NCBI GenBank assembly: GCA_036852015.1
Contig: JAANDG010001202.1
Coordinates: 54,544 to 118,543 of the forward strand
Direction of reading: 5' to 3'
Origin: Pelodera strongyloides
Taxonomy: Eukaryota; Nematoda; Chromadorea; Rhabditida; Rhabditidae
Length of the DNA stretch: 64,000 bases
This document shows positions 48,229-60,606 of this stretch, piece by piece. The position numbers were made by a program, and so were the translations under genes. The notes below the pieces were generated by a model. The model had not been told where the DNA came from and did no database searches. It saw only the letters and a list, made by a program, of their open reading frames with translations. The stretch's first letter is position 1. The number at the start of each line of letters is the position of its first letter.

Positions 48229-48347
48229 AGTTCAGAGTTCAGCACCAAATGAGCCGCGGAATGGGTATGCTGACTAGTGGGAAAACGGGAATAGGTATCG
48301 ATGCGACACGACATAAAAGGAGGAGGAAGGATCGAGAAGAATATTAG
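48229..48347 (+). CDS. Possible terminal exon with basic C-terminus
   Basis: After the last array unit, (cagcttcag) followed by an agttcag duplication, a plus-strand frame reads MSRGMGMLTSGKTGIGIDAT then RHKRRRKDREEY and a stop. The dense basic tail looks protein-like, and the array edge offers acceptor-like CAGs. No upstream exon was found, because the plus-strand frame through the array is blocked at each spacer. Chance is possible. Confidence 0.2.
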
Positions 48348-49679
48348 AGGTTCATCGCATCACCTCCGGATACACCAATTCAGGAGGTGTGGATATTTTC
48401 ATATTGTTTAATATCGCAAGCTAATTGTCAAACTTGTTGAATTGAATTGCTCAACGTGATGTCTTTTAGGTGTCATACGAAATCATATGCGGACAATGTT
48501 TGAATGGCGTCGTCTACCTACCATCCGTCAGAAGGTTCGCATCCTTCACTTTAGCATCCTTCACTTTTATGTGTACAAATTAAAGTTTGTTTTACTTATG
48601 CCTAAAATAGCTTGCTATTTAGGTTCCGTTCCTTTCCGTGCCTAGTTGCTTTGGCTCCTATCCTCTACAAATAGTGAAACAACGCTGAATTGAATGAAAA
48701 GCGGACCATGTTGGATGCACATGAGTATACCGCACACGTTTCGCACCTCGTGGACGGTTTAATAGTATTGTGGTAATGGTTTTTAATAGTTACTATGTGT
48801 TATTAATGGTTTGTTATGTACTGAAGAGCTCTTAGGAGTGACCAAAAGAAAAATATGACTACATTGCAAAGAGACGAGTTCATCTGATGATTTCGGTCCA
48901 TCTTAGATCTTATACACGGCATTACATTATAGGTGAGCTGTTAGTAAGTGATGGTGTGGATGATTTCTAACTATCTAGTTGTTTTCGCGTATTGCAATTG
49001 CATTTTCTTTATTGTTCAGATTGTTCTCATTTTTACTGTCGGGTTAACTCCGAAAAGTTAGTAGTTTTAAGTTTGGTAGTATTACTTTTACTGGCCCCGC
49101 ACTTTCTCATTTCGTATTATTTCTTTATCATACCTCATACCCTAATTCTCCGCAATGTTGTGGTTTCGATGTGTTATCCTTCGCTTATTTTTAAGCCTCA
49201 TATCATAGTGCTAGCTTTGATTGTTTGAGCTAAACATATGAAAATTATTTAGAGAAGAACTGAACTTATATAGATCATCTCTTTATTGAGTACCATAGAG
49301 TATAGAATAATAGATAACTCCTTAGAGTAGAACTTCTACAGAGTGTTTACTTGTAGAGATGTAGAGTAAGAATATAGAACAGAGAACTACTTCGAGGCTT
49401 AGAACTTACCTAGAGTATTTAGAGTAGAGAACTATTTAGCGTAAAGTTGTTAATCAGTTTTTCTTTTAATCATTGAAGCATTATAAGTCATTTGATTGTG
49501 AGTGTGATGCAAGTTAAGTCATATTATGGTTGATATGTGAAAAATAATAAAGTTTTTATTCATTTGCTGGTGTTCTGTTGGTGTGTATGTGTTATTTGGG
49601 TCGTATGTGAAGCGGTGGTGCTCAATTAGTGTATGGTTGATTTTATTTTCTGTCTAAACTACCGTACTGCGTTCCTGAT
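48348..49679. other. Intergenic, AT-rich
   Basis: A possible orphan exon (48,469-48,530; SYEIICGQCLNGVVYLPSVR between a ttttag acceptor and a gttcgc donor) has no partner. Positions 49,240-49,450 are a decayed repeat of the word agagtagaactac. Nothing else was recognised. Confidence 0.35.
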
Positions 49680-50308
49680 GGGAGGGTATAAAACGCGGTC
49701 TGCGGTCCGCGGTCCGCGGTCCACTTTGCAAATGGCACCGTCACACAAAGCCGATAGTACCAAGTTCCTACTAGTCTAGTACCAAATTAGCCTCGGTCAT
49801 AAACGACCTCCAGCACCGTCTAAAATTGGCACTAGACCGTTCCTAAACTGGGACTAAATCGGTCTATTTCTGTACGCAACGCGATACGCAGTTCCCAAAC
49901 TACGGTAGTTTCGCTGCGGAATAACAAAATGCATATCGGATTCACCCCCCCCCCCCGGTTACACGGTACTGTAGACAGCACAATAAGAATGGCTACCAAA
50001 ATAAAAATACTTTATCAATAAACTACATCAAAAATGCAATTAATACGATTAGGTTATTTAGGAAGAACTATCACAACAGTATGAACTTACCGTAATAATA
50101 ACTAAAGAGAAACAACACTAAACGAATATAAATAAATACAATATAGAGAATTATTCAATTAAGACTGGACATAAGTGTTTAGAGACACAATGAGTGTTCA
50201 TATGGGACATAATAGAAATACAGCTAGAGTAAGAGAAAAAAAGAGTATATGAACGGAACAGCTAGCAAGAACTACTAAGTTTGCTAATCTAACTAAACAA
50301 TTAAAGCG

Positions 50309-50483
50309 AAATACCAGCCGGTTTTTGAAGCGCATCGAGTACACCAACAATCTTATGCGTCATATGCAAATGAGCACAATTTAGCATAAAAATAGACCCC
50401 AATTAGACCCCACTTCGCATAAATACATAAGGATGCAGTTGTCCACGATGCGTTTCAAAAAGCGGCCGGTATTTCGCTATAAG
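50309..50483. mobile_element. GCCGGTTTTTGAAACG MITE, complete copy
   Basis: Starts aaagcgaaataccagccggt and ends ggccggtatttcgctataa, with cgatgcgtttcaaaa as the internal inverse of the left end. The ~170-bp element has a TA-rich flank on each side. It is the best-preserved member of the four-copy family. It also carries internal tagacccc direct repeats. Confidence 0.75.
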
Positions 50484-50669
50484 GACTTGAGAATAAACAA
50501 TAACGAATACACATTAAATTTAAATCAACAAGACTTTCAAGTGGCAAATCTTCGAACAGAGTTCAATTAGTATGATTCACACTGACAAGTAAAGTTAAAA
50601 CTTATCTACAATAAAGTTAATAAAGCTTTAACTATCGTACAACATATATCGTACAATAATTTAAGGTGC

Positions 50670-52075
50670 TCAGCTCACGCCAAAAATAACCAAACTAGAC
50701 TTCAAACCGATCTTGAAGTAAGCATTCTTGATTCCCAATTCCCAGGGAATTGTTTCACTGTGATGTCCGATTGCATCGATCTGGAATAAAAAAAACGACG
50801 TTATAATGCGGGATCAGTATAGCAAGCTAACACAGTATTTTGCAAGATCCACAATAACAACCGTGTCAAGTCCAGAAAACCTGAAAAATAAGGAGCACGA
50901 CGCGCCAAGTCCACGCTTAGTTCAGTAGATACAGACTGTAAAAAGGAGTGAAACACTTACAATAAGTAAAAGCGCCAGATGAACACGTCTGAATAGAATG
51001 AGAAGAGGTGACGAGCTCGAGCGTTGGTAGTTTCGTTTCAGGAACATCCATTTTATGCGACTGTTGCGAAGTTCGGAGTGCTACTGAAAGCAACAGCATG
51101 CAAGACAGCCAGCTACATGATTCATGTAGAGAAAACTCGTGAGAATTCACTTGAAAAGTCATTGAGGTCCATAAAACTTACGCGCAAGTTGTGAGAAACT
51201 CCATGATGGTTTACGTAGTCGGGCCGGCGGTTGGGCGGTTCAACACTTCCATTCAACCTTGGATATCCGTATCATTGATGGGCTTATCGAGTGCAGAGCC
51301 GTCCAATTACGGAAGGAAGAACGGAGCTGAAAGCCACGGTATTGAGAGGGAAGGCTAAGGAGTAGAAATATGCTAAAAATTGAATGAATCTACCCGCAAA
51401 ACAAAGCTCCCAATGCGGAGACCACACCACATACAAAGCACACTGGAAGGATAAACAAAGCTACGGCTACGACATAGCACACTGCGAATATCATACACAA
51501 AAAAGCGATCGCGATCCTTTAATTCAAGGTTAATTACAAATTACAACAACAACTTTAAACAATAAAACAACAAACCTAAAGCAAAATATTTGCCGATGTT
51601 GTATGTTGTGTGTTGTGTTACCATCCAGATTGCAGCGTTACCTCATTCGGTTAGTAAACGCAACAATAGAGTCTGAAAGTATGAAATGTATAAGCCAACC
51701 TTAGAATTCAGCTATACTCTTCAAGTGATTAAACATGTAACGTGAAGTAGAGACATTCAAAAACCCACGACAAGCTATCGGCTTGCAAAACCCTCCGATT
51801 CAAATGCATACGAACACTGCGTACGTGCACTAGACCAACACCTAAAACAGACAAACAAGTGTTGTAGGAGCAAAGCGACGAAATGTCAAAGGTAGGGCGG
51901 TGCCCCAGCAGTCACCACTGCACTCCATTTATGAACTCTAGTAAGAATAAGTTAATACAAAGCAAAACTAACCATATAGTCGAGTGATCCACATTGTCCA
52001 AGTCGTTAACTAAACCATCTTTGTTAATGAAGGTTTCTGCACGTAAATAGAGAGCCGGAAAGTCGTCAAACATAC
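50670..52075 (-). CDS. Six-exon gene of unknown family
   Basis: Minus-strand exons 52075-51973, 51841-51792, 51672-51642, 51257-51182, 51080-50961 and 50780-50670 join in phase with no stop until the end, about 162 residues from the first methionine (52,073). The product reads MFDDFPALYLRAETFINKDG, then SIVAFTNRM, NGSVEPPNRRPDYVNHHGVS, SELRNSRIKWMFLKRNYQR and IDAIGHHSETIPWELGIKN, ending KSSLVIFGVS. A hydrophobic stretch around PLLILFRR and HLALLLI could be a membrane segment. Most splice sites are good, but the second donor (gttttg) and fourth acceptor (ccaag) are weak. An acceptor just before the methionine means a 5' exon is missing. Function is not recognised. Confidence 0.5.
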
Positions 52076-52766
52076 CTGAAAAATATCGGGAACGTACCAA
52101 CTACGCCGCTATAGGCCAACAAAAGACGAAAAGTGCACAATCGGAACGATGATAGAAAAGCTGACCAGCTCGGTAAGGCCCATAGAGGAGAATCACCAGC
52201 AACTGATAAATCACTTTATTCACATGCATACAATCAAATCATACAACACCAATCAAATATACATAGAATTAAGTTCGTAAATAAAACAAGCAAAAAAAGT
52301 GAGAAGTGCAGGTGATTTTGGGAAAATACGCGCCGCAGCATGTCGCGATACGCGCAAGACGGTCCAAAATTGGTTTAAACTAGGTCTAAACTAATTTCGT
52401 ACCGGTTTTAGACCTCCGGTGCCATCCCGGGGCCTTCGAAAGAGGAAACCGTCCGTTTTAGGCACTAAACCGGTCTATTTCCGGTCTATTTGCCTGATTT
52501 TAGGGCAGACCGGTACTAAATCGGTCTATCCGTTTTCCATGGTACGCTATAAAAAACTGCCCATGCGTTCGTTACCACAGTCACGCCCCAACTTACATAT
52601 TACTGTAGTTTGTATTTTTTTTGCAATTCACGTATAACGATTAATAATAATATAATGACTAATGCCCAGGAAAGCTGTGTTAATTGCCCAGACCACAAAA
52701 AACCGTCTGCAGCCGGTCGCCAAATGGTTTTCACTGAAAAACCCTAAGAGACACTCCACAGGTGTG
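52076..52766. other. Non-coding, with decayed 'aaatcggtctat' repeats
   Basis: The words ctaaatcggtctat and aaaccggtctatt recur at 52,475-52,530 and also near 49,850, suggesting an old repeat within the block. No exon of the neighbouring gene was found here. Confidence 0.4.
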
Positions 52767-53279
52767 TCAACCGGAAATTGAACCTGTGCGCCCTCCTATC
52801 CATGCATTTACTAAGGATGGTATTGCGCGGCGATACCATGGCGCGAATATTTCATGCGGCGAATGAGAACGTCTGTACGAGAATACTAAAATTGATGCAG
52901 AGGCAGGCAGGTAAAAGTATGCGCTGCCACTCGCCACATATTCACCAAGTTTTAACGAAAGGTGCTCAGTGCACTCTCGGGAACCTGGTGATAGTCTGGC
53001 GAATACTAAGTCTCGACTCTCGGCTGATTTTTTCGCCGCGCGCAATAAAAGATTCTCGTTGTTAGAGGGTGCGCGCCGCCCCTGCGCGGATGTGCGCGGC
53101 GAGGCGCTGCGGAGGATGTTAGTAGGGTGGAATGCGCACTTCACAGCAACGTCTCTCGAAATGTCTTCTGTACAAGAAAATTTATCAGATCTTTCACCCG
53201 GACCGGATCCTTTCACATTATCTATGTACCTGAATGTGGTAAACTCTCTAGTTTGCGCCTGCTTCTGGCTCAAACTATG

Positions 53280-53896
53280 AGAAACTATTTTTTGTTATAA
53301 GTATAAAGATTTTATAGTCACATATTGGCTCGTAGTCTCAATGTTTACATCACCACACAAGTAACAGCTGTCACTAGCTTTGTGTTGTGGTCATTCTTGT
53401 GTGCGCTACGGATAAAAGATGTGGCCTTGTGATGGATAAAAGATGGATAAAAGATGTGGACATGTGTAATGATTTTATATAAAATACACATTATATTCAA
53501 CAGATAATAATATGAGGGATGGGCGAGCCCTCGTATTATTACAATACGTAGTATATTTCTGCAGAAGTAAACAAACAACGTTCATTATTCCTGCCCTTTC
53601 TTTCTTTCTAATTGTAAACTGGGGAAACTTCGCGTGGTGCACCTACCGCCTACCGGGCACCCTAGAGTGCGCCGCTCCGCTGTGGCGAACCCCTTCTTTG
53701 CCCGGTGTCACCAAGCTTCACGTTGCAATTCTCTCTCACTCTCCTATCTCTCTAAGGATCGTCTCCTGTAAGATCGGTATTCTCTCTCACTCACTCTCTC
53801 TCATTCATTTTCTGTTTCATCTTCTTGTATGTACATGCACTCTTTCTCGCCCCCCCCCCACCTCTCGCACCCGCTGTCTTTTCTCTCCTCGCTCTT

Positions 53897-53941
<45 letters not shown>

Positions 53942-54990
53942 TGTTTTCCCCCCTTAAATCTGTGCTCTTACTCCACTTCCGCTCTCTCAACTCACGCGCC
54001 TGCAAAGTCTCTCTCTTCTTTTTCTTCGCCTCCCTCTCTTTCTCTCTTTCTCCTCGTGTAAACCCGTGCCCTTACCCATACTCCATACCCATACTGATTA
54101 TGGAAACGAATAATTATGTAATTCTGGATTCTCGATGGCACTAATTGCACGCGTAAATTTGTGTTGAAAGTTTGAAAGTGCCTTTAGCAGCAGAGAGATA
54201 CTCGTATCATAAGCTGACACAGCTTAACAGTTAGCGCTAGATTGTTACTTGAGAAGGGATGTGTTGCTTGGCGGGCTCGAAATCGGCCCGGGGAAAAGAT
54301 TTTGTATGTTCCATTTGCATTTTGAGTTATCGAACGTTATGAAGGCTTTCTTTGTGATACACAACAAACAAAATCCGTGACAAAGTTTTCTCCTTTATAT
54401 CTTACCAGGCGGAAAACGCCGCCTGAGGCGGCTTTCTATCCATAGAATGATTTCTTCCACACGCTAAGTTTCTTAATTGTCATGTAAGATTGAGAATACA
54501 CCGCAGCACGCACGAAAATAGGGTATATTTGTGAAGGACTGTGACGTAGATGAAAATCTTTACGAATGAAGATTTTACATGAGAATATTCTAACAATAAG
54601 GAGCCCAGGTACTCTTTTACGCTAACAAAAAAAGTTTGACGTTCTGATTGAACGCAACGAAAATTAGAATATCTCAAGTCGCCTTTTGACTGTAGAGGGA
54701 GAGAGGGAGCTCAGTTTTGCGGCAAGACAAACAGCCCCGACATAACTTTTCTACGTTTCGGCTTCGAATAGCAAATTTTCGGCAATAGGAATGGCAACTT
54801 TTCAGCGGAGAATGCACATAATGCCGTAGTCCGATCCCACCTCAAGTCATCATTTTATCATGTTGCATACAAATACATTGCGTCAACAAATACAGAAAAG
54901 GAAAATTTCAATATTTCCAAAAGGCTTTTCAGTTCGTTCTTAGGAGTCTCAGCAGGCAGATGGACCGCGGTCCGCTCCGCGTTTTATACG
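53280..54990. other. Non-coding, with long pyrimidine tract
   Basis: Positions 53,725-54,060 are almost pure C/T on the plus strand, with (CT)n and C runs. Open frames through it are low-complexity (serine/leucine) and not credible. A gataaaagatg triplication lies at 53,410-53,458. Nothing else is recognised. Confidence 0.6.
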
Positions 54991-55610
54991 CTCCCTAGGT
55001 AGGGCGGTATTTCTTTGAACGAATAGGTGGCCTTGGCAAAGATTAGCTCATTTTTCGCGCTGTTTTTAGGGGGGACCATTTTTTTTTAAAACTTTAAATA
55101 CACTAAAAGCTGAAACAGATCTGCATGTGATATCCCCTAATCCAATACGCTTACTTTTCAATGAAGATTGAAAATTGACATCAGAATCAGAAAAGAAAAC
55201 TGCGGTAGTCTAAAATTCTGAACTACGAACTGGCTGCCCAATCACTGAGAACCGATGAGTTGCGCGCCGCACCATTCGGGACACAAAATGCGCGCCGCAA
55301 CGGAATGGGAAATAAAATGCGCGCCGAATAGGAATGGGGGGGGGCAAAATGCGCGCCAATCCGATGCGGGAAACACTTTTCTTGGTTCGGCGCGCAAGTT
55401 GCACCCCGCACCTTTTCGGCTCGGAGGATCTGCCTGAACCCAATTTACTAGAGTATTTTTTAGTTGTTGTCAAGTGCAGTTGTTGTACTAATATCCGTTG
55501 CCGTAAGTGCAGTTGTTGTACTAATATCCGTCCTAAGGCTAGGCAAGGGGAGAAATGAACAAATATCACAAGAATTTAACTTATTACAATAAAACACAAG
55601 TTAAAAGTAA

Positions 55611-56282
55611 AAGTATATTTGTATTCAATAGTAGTGTTAATACCACGGAGTTTTACAATAAACTGAAGTCTAAATAGGGTAAGTAGACCGGGATATACTC
55701 GAATTGCTTTTCACGGGACTCATTTTATGGCCTATGGTGGTTATCATAACATCGTGAGGTCAGCAACAAGGTAGAAACCTTGTTGTTAAAAATCGACCAT
55801 TCTGGAAGTCATGGAAAAATAAACTTGTGATGTTTTTTCAGAAAAACTACTGGAAATGGTGGGAAGTGTTGTATGACAAAAATGTTCAAAAAACCTGTAG
55901 AAAACTCCGTAGGTGATTTAAATTCAGATCCCATGACGTTAAATTTTCAAAAAATAATTTTACTCATCTGGGCCATTTTCTGGAAGTCATGGAAAAAATA
56001 AACTTGTGATGTTTATTCAGAAAAATCACTGGGTGTAGAGGCATATGATGTATTAGACAAATGTTCGCAAGACCTGTAGAAATCTCCGTAGGGGTTTGGA
56101 ATTCTGATTCGATAACTTTAAAGCGAAAAAAATGCGAGCAAAGTTTGCCTTTTTTTCCGCAAAAAAATAAAATTCTAAAATTGCGTGGATTTCGTCATTT
56201 GGAGTAACCCGTAGTGTTTCTTGTTCTCTGACACTCTCGCTTCTCGTCACTCTACCTACTGTGAGTGTTGTACTAATATCCG
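55611..56282. other. Right-arm-specific insertion
   Basis: Bounded by two copies of ggctaggcaaggggagaaat. The left arm has only one, so this segment is private. It contains a degenerate duplication (ggaagtcatggaaaaataaa near 55,808 and again near 55,983). No ORF is convincing. Confidence 0.55.
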
Positions 56283-56999
56283 TCCTAAGGCTAGGCAAGG
56301 GGAGAAATGAACAAATATCACAAGAATTTAATTTATTACAATAAAACACAAGTTAAAAGTAAGAAAAAACCCCATGGACATATAGAATAATGGCGCAATA
56401 AGAGAAGTTATAGGGGAGAGTCAATCATGCCGAAAGCGTCAAATAAAACTAAAAAATACTCTAGTAAATTGGGTTCAACAAATTTACCTAACACTATACA
56501 AGTTTAAAGCCAGTCCTATTAATATGATTAAACGTAACGGGTTCTCGATGTTGGCAAAAAAAGCGCATTGTGCTTCAAGTATCAATTGTGCATCTCGTGT
56601 ACGTTTTGGCATACACCTTTGAAAGTAGAAAATGCAACATGTATTTACAAGAGCGGACAATCACAGTTTATCGGTTTGCAAGTACGCCGAAAATTTACCG
56701 TATTTTGAAACTCCACGAGAATCTTTTTTATTTTCCATATTATATTGTAGTTTCGTGCAGAAATACGGTGTATTGACAGAATCACCCAAGTTTTTGGGAT
56801 ACTGCAAACCCCATGAGCACACTAAAAAATAGTCCGTGCTACCTGCCGGGACCATTTTTGGCGGTCTGTAGTTGTTCTCGTGTAGTGCCATCTACGGTAA
56901 ATTTTCCATACTGGAAGCAAAATCGGCAACTCGAGACCCCAAGGCTGAACATTCGAAAGTAATTGTGCCATACACAAATGCAAATAAAGATCAAATTAA

Positions 57000-58090
57000 C
57001 CACAGACTAATGTACAAAAAATAACGTAAAATAGGTCCCTAGATATGGATACTTTATACAGTGTGCACGAAAGTAAAGCGGAAACAAAAAAAAAAAAAAA
57101 AAACAAAAAAAAAAAAAAAAAAAAATGAGAACATAATAAAACAACGCAAAAAAAAAAAAGCGCATAGAACAAGCGAAACAACTCTGCACAACAATGGAAT
57201 GGACATGTGAATAATGAAATAGAAAGGGTCGCCTCAAATTGGCCCTTTTTTATAATTTCTTTGAAGTATGACCTATGACGGTAAAATGCGAAAATTGCAG
57301 TAAATTTCTTTGCTCTCGAGCCAGCAAGCTCAAAGCTAAGCGACTCGCTTTATAAACACTGGCATACCTAGAGGTAGTCAAATTAGAGATGCAGAGATAT
57401 ATAGAGGGTTCAAGCGCTCCGCCCCACACGACGAGCGCCCAATTTCGCACTTCTACACAGTTGGCATACAGCTTGACTGCGGCTATGTATGCGTTGTTTT
57501 ATAAGCGGGTCGCGAGCTTTGAGCTTGCTCCTGGCTCGAGGAGCAAGGAAATTTAAAACAACTTTCGCATTTTGCGTATGGAAATCTCAATAAATTATAA
57601 TAAGGGCCAAAAAGGTGACTTTCCCTTAAGGTAATGTTTTCTAGTGCTACTCATACAGCTCGTCATGCGGGTTTTAAACGAATCACGGAACTCGAAAGAA
57701 CAAACTATCAGAAGTAGGTTCCACAAACGAGTGGCCATGTGCTTAACGAGAACAGAGATTGGGTAAGTTTAACAGAATCCTGAATAACAGTTAAAGAGAC
57801 GTGGTCTGTGATTCACCCGAAACAGGTTGGCCAAAACCGGATGTGTATTATAACCTCGGACAATTTTGAAACATTCAATGAGATCGAACAAAATTCTACG
57901 ATGATGGAGTGATTTGAGACCAAAAACAACAAGACGTTTCAGAATAGGAAAACGAGTTATAATATTCATTGTCAATTCTACGAAGCACACGTTTAGTAAA
58001 ACGCCGCTGTACCTTTTCAATAGCGTCAATCTCACTTTTCAGGTACGGCGACCAAACGGAGGTTGCATCGTTGCATACGGAGCAACGATG
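57000..58090 (-). pseudogene. CR1/L2-like LINE 3' fragment, right arm
   Basis: On the minus strand the region encodes RFPILKRLVVFGLKSLHHRR, ILFDLIECFKIVRGYNTHPV and LANLFRVNHRPR, the C-terminal part of a non-LTR RT, then a broken segment matching RHSTRLWN..LP (57,750-57,664). The 3' UTR includes an A-rich run at 57,080-57,125 (T-rich on the coding strand) that is far longer than in sibling copies. It corresponds to 23.5-24.2 kb in the left arm. Several frameshifts are present. Confidence 0.7.
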
Positions 58091-58219
58091 ACATGTTTAT
58101 GTGTAATGCAAGGTGAAGCTACAACTATAAATGTGAAGAAAAATATATACATCTACCTCTCCTGCAATAAGTGTTTGCTTTCTTCTCGTATTCAACTAAT
58201 CTCAGACCACATCGCTAGC

Positions 58220-58660
58220 CTGGATATTATTACATTTTACATTTTGATCCCAACAGCCTTTTCAGTGAGTTCCGGGATCAGAAGAATCAGGTCTTCAACG
58301 GAATTTTCTTCATTTCGCTACACAGCACCAGCCTAAATGTAGTGTAAAAGTCGAACGATTGCCGAATCTTTCAATTTCAATAAATTGCCCGCAAGCACAT
58401 GTGTTCAAAATAAAAATAACACTGTTAGAAAATACGCAGTACCTCGCATTCGAACCACGTACGTTGCTCACAATTAAATTCTCGTAGACAAATGCATCGT
58501 GATGCGACCTCAGCCGTTTAATGTCGACTCGTGTGCCGAGCTGCAAGGAGAAGAAACGTTTGTGGAGAAAAATAATGTTGACATAACACAACTACAGTGC
58601 AATTTGGTAAACAAGTTTAATACCCACCGGAATGTGCTCCATAGCGCAAACCCTGTACAA
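58220..58660 (-). pseudogene. Mirrored KIF2-like fragment, frameshifted
   Basis: The minus strand retains the LQLGTRVDIKR exon start and a HDAFVYEN segment, but the central SDGR codons are scrambled by indels and the VRWFE part is lost. The start region (cgctatggagcacattcc) and terminal-exon region (about 58,320-58,220) are still recognisable. It is more decayed than its partner at 22,965-23,374. Confidence 0.6.
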
Positions 58661-59049
58661 ACCCGCTTGATCTCCAGACGAAGAGCTACTCTCACAGAAT
58701 TTGCAATCTGACGAAACTCCTAAATGATTTCTGCATTAATATTCCTGCTTACTTCTTCTGATTGCTTATATGTTTTAGTTATGAACGCTATAACTACGCT
58801 CGAAAAAAAAGGTCCAGGTACCTTTGTTTTTAACACCGTTTGTTCCGCGGTTTGAGCTCGTTGGGATCCCATCAACGACAGATAAGGATAACGACGTCTT
58901 GTGCTGCAAGAGCGCGTTATTATTAGTGATGTGAAGTGCTTTTTTTTTAATCCCAATCGAAAAATCAATCTCTCATAAATTGATTTAAGCTTATCTTGGA
59001 ATGAACGACTTAAAACCCAATCGAAAAACCAGTCTCTCGTAAATTGAAG

Positions 59050-59496
59050 CTATCTCGGAATGAACGACATCTTACTGTCTCGTAAATGAATAGCGTATAG
59101 TGTTACGGTCCGCATTAGAGTAATAAACCTAGGGGATTTTTTTGGGACAATACATAGTTGTGAATACGGCATCTGTACTCTTTCCTTCCTGAAAACAAAT
59201 GCCCTAATAAACAACCCGTAACGAAGTTGTCGACCTACATTAATATATTCTTCTTTGGCCTCTTCGTGACTCCTCGACTTTCCACGCTTCTTAAAATTCG
59301 AGAACATGTCCGTCAGTATATTACGGGTTATTCCAAATTGCCCAAGTGTTGGAAGAGAATCATATGGTGCGCGGTCATTGGGTGAATATGTTCGCTGTGT
59401 GACTCTCATCACCGCTAACCACCTTCCTTTCATATCGTCCTTTGTGGCACAAGGGGGCATTCTTAAACAAAATGCAAATAAAATACGGAACGTCAT
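59050..59496 (-). CDS. Repeat-borne conserved ORF, copy 3
   Basis: A 148-codon frame begins MTFRILFAFCLRMPPCATKD and contains RVTQRTYSPNDRAPYDSLPT, LGQFGI, KKRGKSRSHEEAKEEYI and GRQLRYGLFIRAFVFRKE. It ends RDSKMSFIPR at the empty site of the GTCGTTCA MITE. This is the longest version, suggesting an ancestral protein of at least ~150 residues, with the left-arm copies truncated by MITE insertion or indels. No domain was identified. Confidence 0.35.
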   Translation of the reverse strand: MTFRILFAFCLRMPPCATKDDMKGRWLAVMRVTQRTYSPNDRAPYDSLPTLGQFGITRNILTDMFSNFKKRGKSRSHEEAKEEYINVGRQLRYGLFIRAFVFRKERVQMPYSQLCIVPKKSPRFITLMRTVTLYAIHLRDSKMSFIPR

Positions 59497-59564
59497 ATTC
59501 TACAAAAAAAGAAAGGGACACCAAGGGGTCCTGGTTAACACAAAAGACCCCCCTTCAGCAATTT

Positions 59565-59730
59565 GTGTGTTGCTGACTACGGTACCTGGTCGAACTGTTT
59601 AGCATAGAATATCTCTGCGAGTTCTAGATGCAAATAAATGCGGTTTTCACAGTAATTTTTCTGAGATACCGGACATTCTGCGCAAGTAAATTGAAGAAAC
59701 GTTTTTCTCGTTAAGCCTCTCCCTTTAAAT
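59565..59730. mobile_element. One-ended relic of the TTAA MITE
   Basis: Reads tgctgactacggtacctggt, then cggttttcacagtaatttt and gcctctcccttta, matching the right half of the element at 2,433-2,876. The left half is absent. Confidence 0.6.
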
Positions 59731-59848
59731 ATAATAAATAACACATTACAAAGTTGCAGAGTCTACTGTAGAAATCATTTTATCTTTCCAGAGACTACAG
59801 TACGCTCAAAGTCAGAGACTACAGTACGCTGCTCAAACATACAAAAAT

Positions 59849-60035
59849 GCCGTTTATATGTTACTTTGAGCAACACGTATTTGTGTTAGCATTGCCGTTT
59901 ATATGTTACTTTGAGCAAACGTATTTGTGTTAGCATTGCCGTTTATATGTTAAATTTGACGCAACACGTATTTGTTTAGCTTTGTGCGCTTTTATTTTAC
60001 TTTGCGTATTTGTGTTAGCATTGTCCGTTCGAATA
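59849..60035 (+). repeat. 45-bp tandem repeat, three to four units
   Basis: The unit gccgtttatatgttactttg followed by agcaacacgtatttgtgttagc starts at 59,849, 59,894 and 59,938, with a diverged fourth (cgcttttattttactttgcg). Confidence 0.85.
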
Positions 60036-60606
60036 ATACATGATAAACACTTACTGCGGCAGGAAGAAATAAAGGAAAGATAAAAGGTGGGATATTAAAT
60101 TGTATAGGGGTGCCTTGTTTTGACCAACAAGTTATAGACGAGGATTTATGCCACCCGTGGGTCATCATCCTAATGATGCCACGGTGGCAAGTCTGATAAA
60201 GCAAGTTTAATGGTACTAGTTGTTGCAGAGGAAACCAGTGGTTGATATATAGATATAAGTAGATAATGGTTTGGTGGTGTGACGTATACTTCTATGTGAG
60301 CCGGTTTTGACGTCCTTGTGATGCCGTCAGTCCCGATAAGAGATCGAAGTTTTCTCTCCGCGGGAACGTTTTACTACTGATGCGAGCGCTTTTTAATTCC
60401 AATAGAAAAATCAGTCTCTCATAAATTGATTTAGGCTACCTTGAAATTTTTTTAAACCCAATTGAAAAATCAGTCTCTCAACAATTGATTTAAGTTATCT
60501 TGGAATGAACGACTTTAAATCCAATCGAAAAACCACTCCTAAATTGATTTAAGCTGTCTTGGAATGAACGACATCGGACTGTCTCGTAAATGAATAGCTT
60601 ATAGTG

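Larger units (their letters stand above)
49680..54995. mobile_element. Block with inverted TATAAAACGCGG ends
   Basis: The left end gggagggtataaaacgcgg, followed by repeated gcggtccgcgg, has its inverse at 54,961-54,995 (ccgcgttttatacgctccc preceded by ccgcggtcc). The right end abuts exactly the start of the mirrored arm at 54,996. No clear target duplication was seen (gat versus tag), so it is a candidate element and not a proven one. Inside lies a multi-exon minus-strand gene, which would make it a gene-carrying element if real. Only ~35 bp support the ends. Confidence 0.4.

Noticed and set aside
48690..48775. Plus-strand exon EKRTMLDAHEYTAHVSHLVD with gtaatg donor
   Set aside because: An in-frame TGA immediately upstream coincides with the only usable acceptor, so no open exon can be built.
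52767..53280. Overlapping open frames on both strands (168 codons minus, 103 and 95 plus)
   Set aside because: Local GC-rich composition opens both strands at once; no motif, and no splice link to the neighbouring minus-strand gene could be made.
53725..54144. 210-codon plus-strand ORF
   Set aside because: It runs through a C/T-rich tract and encodes low-complexity serine/leucine/proline sequence; typical artefact.
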